Shown: in pieces, positions 42,101 to 51,450 of the stretch
Position numbering within the stretch: the stretch's first letter is position 1
Layout of the letters: every line of letters starts with the position of its first letter
Source: Sporolactobacillus putidus
GTDB lineage: Bacteria; Bacillota; Bacilli; Bacillales; Sporolactobacillaceae
Assembly: GCF_014647035.1 (NCBI RefSeq)
Contig: NZ_BMOK01000011.1
Coordinates: 1 to 64,000 of the forward strand
DNA: 64,000 bases
Direction: 5' to 3'
Position numbers and translations under genes: made by a program
The notes under the pieces: generated by a model
Seen by the model: the letters and a program-made list of their open reading frames with translations, nothing else
The model's database searches: none
Told to the model about the DNA's origin: nothing

Positions 42101-45100
42101 GCTGCAAAAGATATCGCATTTCAATACATCCATGTTCTAGTTAAACACGGGCTGTGGAAACGGCTCTTAAAATCCGGTGTAATTTCAATACATCCATGTT
42201 CTAGTTAAACAAGAAGGGGCGAAGCGTTTGAGCTGTGGAAACAGTAATTTCAATACATCCATGTTCTAGTTAAACCCTTTGCAGTAAAATTCAACATCGC
42301 TGATTATCCTTAATTTCAATACATCCATGTTCTAGTTAAACCCGACCGTCCAGTCTGTCGTTGCGAGCACAGCTTCCAATTTCAATACATCCATGTTCTA
42401 GTTAAACGATTGGACTATTGCGAAGGAGGTTGCTATTCGTTCTGATTTCAATACATCCATGTTCTAGTTAAACCCGAACACGTGGAGGAAAGCTGGGCGC
42501 CCTTGAAGTCGTATTTCAATACATCCATGTTCTAGTTAAACGTGAAGATTCAAGGATGGGCCAGAGATGGACTGTCATTTCAATACATCCATGTTCTAGT
42601 TAAACTCTGGAAGGACAAGCAGGAGATTGAGCACAGTGGCGATTTCAATACATCCATGTTCTAGTTAAACGACACCTAGTCAGCGATATAGCAGAGCTAG
42701 AGAACAAATTTCAATACATCCATGTTCTAGTTAAACTTTGAATCAAGGCTTACAAGTTTCGTGTCCCCCTCATTTCAATACATCCATGTTCTAGTTAAAC
42801 CGGCGCCAAGCCTATCCCAGCGAAGGACACAACCTTATTTCAATACATCCATGTTCTAGTTAAACCGGCGCCAAGCCTATCCCAGCGAAGGACACAACCT
42901 TATTTCAATACATCCATGTTCTAGTTAAACTAAACCATAACACAATGGATAATCGAAAAGTTAACTATTTCAATACATCCATGTTCTAGTTAAACCAGAG
43001 AGCACAGCAGCAGGCTCAGAACACGATTGAATTTCAATACATCCATGTTCTAGTTAAACAGCTCAGACCCATCAGATTTACGCACAGATTGGCGCATTTC
43101 AATACATCCATGTTCTAGTTAAACTCATTGTGATACTCTGCTTTGATCCAGTCGCTTACTTATTTCAATACATCCATGTTCTAGTTAAACTTTGCTATTT
43201 GGTGTTTCAATCTTGCCGTCTTTATAATTTCAATACATCCATGTTCTAGTTAAACTTTTCCGGGGCTTTGGCTATCGATCTTATAATCTATATTTCAATA
43301 CATCCATGTTCTAGTTAAACATGTTTTGATCCTCGGAACATTATTTATTTTTATCTATTTCAATACATCCATGTTCTAGTTAAACGAGCATGGGTCCATC
43401 CGGATGTACGTAACCAGTCGCATTTCAATACATCCATGTTCTAGTTAAACCGGAGCGTCAAGGTAAGTATCATAGAGGTCCTGAAGAATTTCAATACATC
43501 CATGTTCTAGTTAAACTAGAAAGCGGTATGTCGTTCGACACCATGAGAGAACATTTCAATACATCCATGTTCTAGTTAAACTGATGTAACTGCCATTTTT
43601 TCCACTCCTTTTTTGTGATTTCAATACATCCATGTTCTAGTTAAACCTTTCCTACTTCTCTGATCCCGATTCCTTGGTCAAATTTCAATACATCCATGTT
43701 CTAGTTAAACTGTACAGGCAATCTCCTATCAAGAGATGCCGTTTGAATTTCAATACATCCATGTTCTAGTTAAACCCCAGTAGGCAAGATCACGAAGATG
43801 CTGGCAGGCAATTTCAATACATCCATGTTCTAGTTAAACTTTCGTAGACATCAAATGCCCCAGGCAATTCAATCACAATTTCAATACATCCATGTTCTAG
43901 TTAAACAAAGAATTATGTCGGCGCTCCTACCGGGATTATGTATTTCAATACATCCATGTTCTAGTTAAACTTCATCCTCATACCCAGGTATTGGCCGACA
44001 AACCCAATTTCAATACATCCATGTTCTAGTTAAACGCGTTTATACGCGCCTTTATTGTTGACCAGTCGCAAATTTCAATACATCCATGTTCTAGTTAAAC
44101 CTTGTCAGAGTCTCTGAAGTCGTCAAAGCAATCGCATTTCAATACATCCATGTTCTAGTTAAACTGAATAATCGCGTTGATTTGTCTGGAGTATCCATCG
44201 AATTTCAATACATCCATGTTCTAGTTAAACCGGCGTGCCACGTTTCTGATAGATCCCGGCATCCTGATTTCAATACATCCATGTTCTAGTTAAACAAATA
44301 GAGTCGTTTCAGCTTCTTGTTCGTATCGCACATTTCAATACATCCATGTTCTAGTTAAACCACAGGCCCTTCAGACAGGGACATCCTCGACGAGTATTTC
44401 AATACATCCATGTTCTAGTTAAACTTTGGTGATTGTTGCCGGATTAACCGGTGCTGCCATATTTCAATACATCCATGTTCTAGTTAAACGGGTTTTGCGT
44501 CTCGGCCAAGTTCAATTTCAAATCCGATTTCAATACATCCATGTTCTAGTTAAACGTCAATCCGCATTTCAGGGCGCCGCGAGGGAACCAGATTTCAATA
44601 CATCCATGTTCTAGTTAAACTAAGGTACGGTGCTGACAAAATAGTCACCTTCCCATATTTCAATACATCCATGTTCTAGTTAAACGTTCTGGCCAGGTGA
44701 TTCTCAACTCCCCGCCCTGCCTTATTTCAATACATCCATGTTCTAGTTAAACGCTTGCCGGTCGGCTTGATACAGATGCTCGTTGATTTATTTCAATACA
44801 TCCATGTTCTAGTTAAACTCATGATTGAGATGCCGCCAAGGCATAGTAAGTCTAATTTCAATACATCCATGTTCTAGTTAAACCGTCTTCGTGCCGCTCG
44901 TTTTCGTTTGCGTCTGTTTTATTTCAATACATCCATGTTCTAGTTAAACGCTTTTGCAGTAATGAGGGACTGAATGTCAATAAAAATTTCAATACATCCA
45001 TGTTCTAGTTAAACCGTTGGGAGTGGATCACCTGTGTTTGGATCCCAACTCATTTCAATACATCCATGTTCTAGTTAAACGGTCGTACTTCGGGACAATG

Positions 45101-45145
45101 GCCGTCACGAAACGCGATTTCAATACATCCATGTTCTAGTTAAAC
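27101..45145 (-). CRISPR. Type I-B CRISPR array, about 277 repeats
   Basis: 29-bp repeats at a 64-67 bp period (spacers about 34-38 bp), first repeat 27101-27129, last 45117-45145; sampled intervals average about 65 bp, giving roughly 277 repeats. In transcript sense (minus strand) the repeat starts GTTTAACTAGAACATGG and ends GTATTGAAAT, giving a crRNA 5' handle ATTGAAAT as in other I-B systems. The leader is at the right, next to cas2, so the newest spacers are near 45.1 kb. Repeats are almost perfectly conserved; the one at 27363-27391 near the old end has a C-to-T change (ATATATCC). Several spacers are repeated or related (see findings). ORFs running through the array are artefacts. Confidence 0.99.
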
Positions 45146-45346
45146 GCCGATCAAACAAGGGTTCTATCCTTACTGTTATTGCCTATATTAGCTGAATATC
45201 AACTATTCTCAAGTTTTTTTCTAACCTCTATTTAATTTTGCTCAATCTCGTGTCAAATATTAATTTTCCTTGTGGTATCGACAAATATCAGTGATCGTGT
45301 AAATATGCTGTTAGAAAATGTTGTTAACTCTCTCTTGTAAAATATC
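45146..45346 (-). promoter_or_regulatory. CRISPR leader
   Basis: 200 bp of AT-rich sequence between cas2 and the first repeat. A candidate promoter on the minus strand is TTGACA (45256 to 45251), 16 bp, TAAATA (45234 to 45229), which would start pre-crRNA about 75 nt before the first repeat. A hairpin CTTGTA/TACAAG overlaps the cas2 stop region (45333-45360). Confidence 0.7.
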
Positions 45347-45628
45347 CTACAAGAAAAGAGAATCGAAGTCTTCCGGCTTGCCGATTTCAACCTCTTCAAA
45401 TTGCTTGTCATTTGTCAATTTAATGATGGTAACAAAATCCTCCGATTTATCAATCTTACTGCGTATTTCATGCTCCATTTTAATCAAATTTGCAGGAGTG
45501 ATCTTACCCCTAAAAACTGACTTTTGATAATGTGCGAGATATTTTTTGCACACTTTGAACACCTTTTGAACTCTTTTTTCATTGACGTCATAGAACACAA
45601 AAGTATAATTTGCATGAATATGCTTCAT
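45347..45628 (-). CDS. cas2: CRISPR adaptation protein Cas2
   Basis: 93-residue ferredoxin-fold protein that bridges two Cas1 dimers in the spacer-integration complex. The first strand carries YTFVFYDVNEKRVQKV with the conserved Asp after a hydrophobic beta strand; QKSVFRGKIT matches the family's second motif. Its ATG overlaps the cas1 stop by 4 bp. Last gene of the cas operon, 200 bp from the array. Confidence 0.93.
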   Translation of the reverse strand: MKHIHANYTFVFYDVNEKRVQKVFKVCKKYLAHYQKSVFRGKITPANLIKMEHEIRSKIDKSEDFVTIIKLTNDKQFEEVEIGKPEDFDSLFL

Positions 45629-46623
45629 TTTTTCACTTCCATGTTGAAAGGAACAAAAGGGGCACCTTCTGTGATATGTTTAATCAGCTTGTATCCATCG
45701 ATTTTTATCGCACCTTGAAGTGAAACTTTTCTTTTAAGCGTTGCATGCATAAAAACTGACTCAGCTCTCTCTTCAAATGATTTTATAAAAATTTTCTTGC
45801 CTGATTCATTCAACAGACAGTAGTTTAATTCTTTATCAAAATGTTTGCCTACTTGTATCTTTCGGTTATTGATACATTCAAAAATAGTTTTAAAAACGAT
45901 AATTGGCTTAAATACTTCACACAAATCTAATGATAAGGAAAATCTCGCTTCACTGGGTTCATGTAAAAAGCTGATTGATTGATCAAGATGCGTTCTATAG
46001 ATTTGTGAAATTGTTTTCGCGTACAGCAATGAGTTACCAAATGAAATCAGTGCATTCATTGGATTATCAGGAGGTCTTCTGACTCTTTTACTAAGAACAA
46101 ATGTTTCTGGCAAGAAGATTGAAAAAGTGTTATAGAACCTTTTCCATATAGCTCCTTCAAGAAACAATAATTGATGAATTTTCATTTCTTTAGAAACAAT
46201 TACAGGTACATCTTTTCTCAACCAGTCTAAAAATGGCTTTAATTCCTTTTTACCCTGTCTGTAGTAATGGTAAAGTACAAAATGAATATTTCTTGCTATC
46301 CCGTTAATAATTTGCTTTGCAATGTCACATCGATGCATTTTAAATGCAATTGCCTGGTCAACGATGAGTCTCCCGCTCAAAAGTTGTTTTTTTGGATAAA
46401 AACTTCCACAATATTGCTGATAATAATTAAAAAAATGAACAATAACTCCAGTTCTTCCTAAAATATCAAGCAATTTTGTGTTGATGCTAATTTCATTTAG
46501 GCAATAAAATTCACGAACTCCTTCAATCGGAATATGAGTGGATCCTTTAACATTTTTGAAGATCAATGTGTTATCTTTTCTATGTAATTCTCCCATAGTA
46601 AGTAGATATTTTGTTGATCCCAT
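45625..46623 (-). CDS. cas1: CRISPR integrase Cas1
   Basis: Metal-dependent integrase of spacer acquisition, 332 residues. Catalytic residues by motif: Glu in LLFLEGAIWKRFYNTF, His in SISFLHEPSEARFSL, and the acidic pair in SLDLCEVFKPIIV. The N-terminal beta domain reads TKYLLTMGELHRKDNTLIF. Start ATG 46623 has AGGAGG 8 nt upstream; the longer frame from 46689 does not. Typical Cas1b. Confidence 0.96.
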   Translation of the reverse strand: MGSTKYLLTMGELHRKDNTLIFKNVKGSTHIPIEGVREFYCLNEISINTKLLDILGRTGVIVHFFNYYQQYCGSFYPKKQLLSGRLIVDQAIAFKMHRCDIAKQIINGIARNIHFVLYHYYRQGKKELKPFLDWLRKDVPVIVSKEMKIHQLLFLEGAIWKRFYNTFSIFLPETFVLSKRVRRPPDNPMNALISFGNSLLYAKTISQIYRTHLDQSISFLHEPSEARFSLSLDLCEVFKPIIVFKTIFECINNRKIQVGKHFDKELNYCLLNESGKKIFIKSFEERAESVFMHATLKRKVSLQGAIKIDGYKLIKHITEGAPFVPFNMEVKK

Positions 46624-46639
46624 GGTCTGCCTCCTATGT

Positions 46640-47134
46640 CTAAATATAACAATAGTCGTAGTAAGCGCACTTTTTACATTTTTTATCATAAAGTGGCTGT
46701 TCAGGAGTGTCTCTCGTCACACACTCTTCAATTTGTATTAACACATGATCTAGTTCTTTCTCTAAATCAGGTGTTAGGTCAAATTCAAGTACCTTGCTAG
46801 CCTGTTTGTTTTTTTCTGCAAATGTCAGCTTACCTGCTCTTTTAATTCCTTTATTTTTCAATATTTTCAGGTAATATAAAAGTTGCCATTTTGCAGCATC
46901 TATATCGGCATCAGATTTTTTAAATTCAATTAAAAATTGTTCAGTAATTTTGTCCACTTTGATACTCTCAATCGCTATTTCACTTTTCCTTGCTTTCTTT
47001 TCTTCGATTTCATGAAGAATTTTTCCAATACGCACGCGTTCACTGTTATCTTCCATGTTGAGCTTGTTCGAAAACAGCCAGCACTGGCGACGGCAGTGGA
47101 AGAAATAGTTGATCATCGTCCCGGTGATTTTCAT
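46640..47134 (-). CDS. cas4: CRISPR-associated exonuclease Cas4
   Basis: 164 residues. Iron-sulphur cysteines CRRQC near the N-terminus and CKKCAYYDYC at the C-terminus frame a RecB-like nuclease core (IGKILHEIEE; WQLLYYLKIL). Cas4 trims prespacers at the PAM side and sets spacer orientation. Its start overlaps the cas3 stop by 4 bp and its stop is 16 bp from cas1, so the adaptation module is translated as a block. Confidence 0.94.
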   Translation of the reverse strand: MKITGTMINYFFHCRRQCWLFSNKLNMEDNSERVRIGKILHEIEEKKARKSEIAIESIKVDKITEQFLIEFKKSDADIDAAKWQLLYYLKILKNKGIKRAGKLTFAEKNKQASKVLEFDLTPDLEKELDHVLIQIEECVTRDTPEQPLYDKKCKKCAYYDYCYI

Positions 47135-49674
47135 AAAAGATCATCATCCTCAACATATTTATCAGGCCTAAACTTCCATACATCAATAAACTGGTCTTTT
47201 TCTATAAAGTCGCTTGGATTTTGAATGTAGTAAAGATTCCCGACCCGTTCATCGAAAAAATGAGGTTTTTTTAGAGTGTTGAAAGTAAAATAATCCAATT
47301 GTGCACTAAGCATCGACAATTTTACTCTTTGCTCGGCATAAGATAATCGATCATTCTTGAGCATTTGTTTAAATGCTTTCCATGTCGATTCACCCGTTAG
47401 TATTCGTTGATCAATAGTCACGGGAAAATTTAGAACAAGTGAATAAGTCTTTTGATCAATTAACACGAGATGGTTCGCAATACATTGAAATTGAAGCCCA
47501 TTGACCATACTCTCGAAATACCGAAAATGTTCATCTCTTTTGTCACGAATTTGTACAAAACGATTGAACACAAGCTGATAAAAATGATCAAATTTTTTAT
47601 CAATCAAATCCATCTGATAATCCAGATTTCTTAAATCTTTTTCCAGACGCAAGTCTTTTTTATAGATCATACTGGCACTGTCAAGATCAAAGAAGTATGC
47701 CCAGCAATTCTTTTTAGAGGCAGATCGATTAATTCTGCCAAGAAACTGTTCCTCACTGTCCAATAGCGAAATGTCTTTCATTCCTACATCCATGTCGATA
47801 TCGACTCCCGCCTCAATGACTTGGGTAGCAATGACAACAACATCCTTAAGAGGTGGTTGATCCTCAGTTCCTTGAATGAGATTAATCATTTTCTTTCTAG
47901 TAAACCGGCTGTCATCCCCTGTAAGCTCGATAATCATTTGATCAGGTATATCGTGTTTTAGTTGATCATATACTTTTCGAGCAGATGCTTTTTTGATCAG
48001 TTCGACAAGCATACGAACTTCGCCATGTTTTTGTTTTGTTTGAATAATAATCTGAACGAGTCGATCAACAGATAGTTTCCCTTCATTTAGTAAATCGTAA
48101 TTCAATAGCACTCGATTTTTAAAAATGGGGTGTGAGAAGTATTTACGTTTGTTTACAACAAGCGGAGTAAACGTTTGCTTTCTCTCTAATAACTGATCTA
48201 GTTTTGGCAACGTTGCCGACATTATAATAAAAACAATATGATACATTTCACTGATATCATTGAGCATTTGAATCATTTCAGGCCAAATTTCATTGCGATA
48301 GCTTTGAATTTCATCAAGAATAACAACACTGTTTGCAAGCGTAGCAAGTCCAAGATTTGATTCTCTACCAATGCCAAAGAGATGATTGAACAAATTCACA
48401 TGTGAGGTTAATGTAACAGGATATTGTAGTAATTGTCGTCGGAGCAGTTCTTCATCATAATCTATTTGTTCCACTAATGATGCCTCAACCTGTTCTCTTT
48501 TCTCGTTTTCTTGGACAATAGGTGTTACAGAATTGACGACTTGAATTCGGTAACTTTTCCCAAGATCTGAAAACCACTCATCAAGCTTGTTTTTTGTCTG
48601 ATCAATTAGGGTGTTAAATGGAAAAACATAAACTATTTTATTTAAGTTATCTCTATTCTTTAATAAATTTAATGCAAGATTCATTGATATTATCGTCTTA
48701 CCGCTTCCGGTCGGCGCATCCAAATAATAGATTGATTGGCCAATATTTCTCTTAAGCTGCTCTTCTGTCTCGATAAACAGCGACGAGCGCAATTTATTAA
48801 TTGGCTTTATTTCTGGATTCTCATGATACGCCTTATATTCTTGAATTGATTTATAAATATCCGAACATTCAAACTGTTTTATGAGCGCATTTTTATCCTC
48901 TGTATTCAAGTAATAGAAACACGGCTTTTTCTGGTTAAAGAACTCATATGTGGCCAAAAAGTCGCAGGTCACTAAACAGGAATATAATAATTTTGCTAAC
49001 AAATACAATGAGGTGTCCTCTTCCTGATCAGAAATACAATATTTTTCTGTTTCCAATCGGAAGTCGCAATCCTCCGCACTTTTCTGCGCTATACTTGTTT
49101 TTATAAGTCTGTCCTTAAAGAGATAAAATGTAAGTACTTCCTTATGCTTTACTACTTCTTCGTACAGCGCATTTAACTTTTGTGAATAATCATGGAGATT
49201 GAAGTCTTCCAAATATGTGTGATGACGGGAGATTATATAAGAGAAAATAACAATAATATACCTTAAAAAAGCTTTTTTCCATTCATCTTTTGCTAAATGC
49301 TTAAAACGATCTTCCCAAATGTCTAGATATAAAAGGGATGACAGGAGTGAATGGTTTGTATTGTTGTAATCGCTCTTAGGAATCTGCTGTCCCATCTTAA
49401 CTCTCTGAAATTCGCTGTTTATTTTGCCAAGGTCATGTAAATAAATCGCCTCTTCGAACGCATGTGCGAGTATCGTTTTATCATCTTGATCCAATACCTC
49501 TTCATCGAAAGTCAGTTTATCAATCATACAGTTCAAATTAATGTGATTTTGACCGGAGAGCTTATAATAATAGTGCAAAACCAACTCGGAGTGCGCCATT
49601 AACGTTTCTTTTCTAGAATTTTCACTATGAGCATACAAGGTAGAATGTGTGTCCAGATATTGCTTTATCGTCAA
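47131..49674 (-). CDS. cas3: Helicase-nuclease Cas3
   Basis: 847 residues. N-terminal HD nuclease with HDLGK at residues 80-84 and the distal HH at about 151-152. Superfamily-2 helicase with Walker A DAPTGSGKT (about 319-327), DEIQ box (about 454-457), SATLP, and motif VI QFLGRINRS. Recruited by Cascade to unwind and degrade target DNA. TTG start at 49674 with GGAGGAG 6 nt upstream. Full length with no inactivating change seen. Confidence 0.97.
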   Translation of the reverse strand: MTIKQYLDTHSTLYAHSENSRKETLMAHSELVLHYYYKLSGQNHINLNCMIDKLTFDEEVLDQDDKTILAHAFEEAIYLHDLGKINSEFQRVKMGQQIPKSDYNNTNHSLLSSLLYLDIWEDRFKHLAKDEWKKAFLRYIIVIFSYIISRHHTYLEDFNLHDYSQKLNALYEEVVKHKEVLTFYLFKDRLIKTSIAQKSAEDCDFRLETEKYCISDQEEDTSLYLLAKLLYSCLVTCDFLATYEFFNQKKPCFYYLNTEDKNALIKQFECSDIYKSIQEYKAYHENPEIKPINKLRSSLFIETEEQLKRNIGQSIYYLDAPTGSGKTIISMNLALNLLKNRDNLNKIVYVFPFNTLIDQTKNKLDEWFSDLGKSYRIQVVNSVTPIVQENEKREQVEASLVEQIDYDEELLRRQLLQYPVTLTSHVNLFNHLFGIGRESNLGLATLANSVVILDEIQSYRNEIWPEMIQMLNDISEMYHIVFIIMSATLPKLDQLLERKQTFTPLVVNKRKYFSHPIFKNRVLLNYDLLNEGKLSVDRLVQIIIQTKQKHGEVRMLVELIKKASARKVYDQLKHDIPDQMIIELTGDDSRFTRKKMINLIQGTEDQPPLKDVVVIATQVIEAGVDIDMDVGMKDISLLDSEEQFLGRINRSASKKNCWAYFFDLDSASMIYKKDLRLEKDLRNLDYQMDLIDKKFDHFYQLVFNRFVQIRDKRDEHFRYFESMVNGLQFQCIANHLVLIDQKTYSLVLNFPVTIDQRILTGESTWKAFKQMLKNDRLSYAEQRVKLSMLSAQLDYFTFNTLKKPHFFDERVGNLYYIQNPSDFIEKDQFIDVWKFRPDKYVEDDDLL

Positions 49675-49702
49675 TACTCTCTCCTCCAGACACCTCTTTG
49701 TT

Positions 49703-50470
49703 TTAGATAAAGTAAAGAGTTCTCATTTCGGCTTGATAAATTTTGCTTAAATCCTTGACCTGTTGTAACCTTTTATTTGTATGAGCCAATTCTTTAAGTT
49801 CATAATGATTGGTTGTCGCATTTAAACTGATCGGCATCCATTCACTGAAATAATATGGACTTGATAGTTTTCCTACGGTTCCTCTTCGTTCAAAATCAGT
49901 CCCATCAACAGGGAATAAAGAATCGATACCTTCAACTTGATCTGCCGGATCAAGTTGAATCATACGTGCGTCACTGATCAATGCCGGATGATCATTTTTT
50001 CCTAAATAAGGTATATAGATTGATACCCGATTCAGAAGTGCCGAGCAAAGTTTGCTAAAAATCTGTGATGTAAGGTCACCCTTCGTGATATAGATAGTCC
50101 AATGCGGATTCTCCAACCATTGCTCTCTCACAATAAGATTGCCGCCATCTTCCTGACTTGCGTATCCTACGCTGTTGTTAAATGCCTGTATTTTCTTGGC
50201 AAAATAGCCTCGGTCTCCATGAGGGACGATTGCTAAATCTAATGAATGTAATATCTTATAAAATTCCGGGTAGCAGTTCGTCTCATTTTCCCCTTCATCA
50301 TGCAAAGACTGGTATTGCTGCCAATAGCCGCCAAGACCAAGAATGGCACCCAAAAGTCCTAACAGAGCAATTTTGTGAATATGACTATAAGTAAAATAAG
50401 CATACTCATTGACATCTGGCTTTTTGAAAAAGGCTGTCTTACCGGAAAGTTCAAAAGCGATTCCTTCCAT
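49703..50470 (-). CDS. cas5: Cascade subunit Cas5 (type I-B)
   Basis: 255-residue RAMP protein that caps the crRNA 5' handle. The N-terminus AFELSGKTAFFKKPDVNEYAYF and the glycine-rich IHKIALLGLLGAILGLGGY are hallmarks of Cas5b/Cas5h. Lies between cas7 and cas3 with short gaps and GAGGAGG before its ATG. Confidence 0.93.
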   Translation of the reverse strand: MEGIAFELSGKTAFFKKPDVNEYAYFTYSHIHKIALLGLLGAILGLGGYWQQYQSLHDEGENETNCYPEFYKILHSLDLAIVPHGDRGYFAKKIQAFNNSVGYASQEDGGNLIVREQWLENPHWTIYITKGDLTSQIFSKLCSALLNRVSIYIPYLGKNDHPALISDARMIQLDPADQVEGIDSLFPVDGTDFERRGTVGKLSSPYYFSEWMPISLNATTNHYELKELAHTNKRLQQVKDLSKIYQAEMRTLYFI

Positions 50471-50496
50471 GAATCTTCCTCCTCTCAGTTTTGTTA

Positions 50497-51423
50497 TTAC
50501 AGAAATTCGGAAGTGTATATGTTTCTTACATCATTTTGATTGCCTGTAAATTCGGCTTTAAATGGGTCTGCGTAGTACTCAACGCTTTCCAGTTGATCTT
50601 GAAAGGGAGCAATTAATTCTGTTAATTTTGAAACATCTACAATAGCTTTTTCACCATTTTTTTCGAAATCAATGTAGCCATCAAGTTGCGGGAGATAAAC
50701 ATTTTCCCCTTCTTTAAATGCAACAAATACTGCAAATGAATTACTTGCTCCTGATTTGCTGTTGGTATTCAACGCGGTTGCCCCAACCAATGCTGCTTTT
50801 TTAAATTTGGTGTATGCTTCAACAGAGTACCCTTCAAAACCGTCAACCATTGGTATAAATTCATCGTAGTTTTGTGGGTTCACTGAGAAAGGATAAATAT
50901 AATGCGCTTCATTGCTGACTATTTTCTTCCCCAGACTTGCCTGTGTATTATCTTCCTTATTGCTATTTCGAAACGGAGAAAGAATGTCCTGAATTTCCGT
51001 TACGGAACCCTCATAACGATTAGTCCCCTGACCAATTTGTACAACCCCTGTCAAGCTAATATTTTGACCTTCTTCAGCAAAAGTAGCCCCAAAGTTTTCA
51101 ACATCAATGGCTGAAAATAAGTTTGCAAGCACTTCATCAGAGGACTCTTTCTTTTTTAACTCCGTATTGAATATTTGTTCATATTGTTCTTTTAACTCTC
51201 TTGTTTGAAGTTTCCCTTTACTCATCTGATAACTTCTGATGTATAGTACCTTCTCGCCTTCATTGACCCAATAATGCTTTATAGCATATTTTAGTGCTTT
51301 ATCACTGCCAAATACCGTACCATCTGCCAGTGACTTGGGTCGTCCGGTAAAGTCCGCATTCCAATTTGCTAATATACTCGATACACCAATTACCCCATAA
51401 ACACGTTGATTGAATCTTGTCAT
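50497..51423 (-). CDS. cas7: Cascade backbone subunit Cas7 (Csh2-like)
   Basis: 308 residues, the RAMP subunit that polymerises along the crRNA and flips every sixth base. RVYGVIGVSSILANWNADFTGRPKSL at the N-terminus and HYIYPFSVNP in the middle are typical of Csh2 proteins of subtype I-B. Short intergenic spacing on both sides places it in the operon. Confidence 0.93.
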   Translation of the reverse strand: MTRFNQRVYGVIGVSSILANWNADFTGRPKSLADGTVFGSDKALKYAIKHYWVNEGEKVLYIRSYQMSKGKLQTRELKEQYEQIFNTELKKKESSDEVLANLFSAIDVENFGATFAEEGQNISLTGVVQIGQGTNRYEGSVTEIQDILSPFRNSNKEDNTQASLGKKIVSNEAHYIYPFSVNPQNYDEFIPMVDGFEGYSVEAYTKFKKAALVGATALNTNSKSGASNSFAVFVAFKEGENVYLPQLDGYIDFEKNGEKAIVDVSKLTELIAPFQDQLESVEYYADPFKAEFTGNQNDVRNIYTSEFL

Positions 51424-51450
51424 TTTGATTCCCCGCTTTCCTCGGTCACG

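Noticed and set aside
27101-45145. Self-targeting spacers against genes in this window
   Set aside because: None was noticed by eye, but an exact search of all spacers against the window was not possible; this is not a proof of absence.
45146-45181. An extra leader-proximal spacer after the last repeat
   Set aside because: The 36 nt after repeat 45117-45145 are not followed by anything resembling a repeat, so they are taken as leader.
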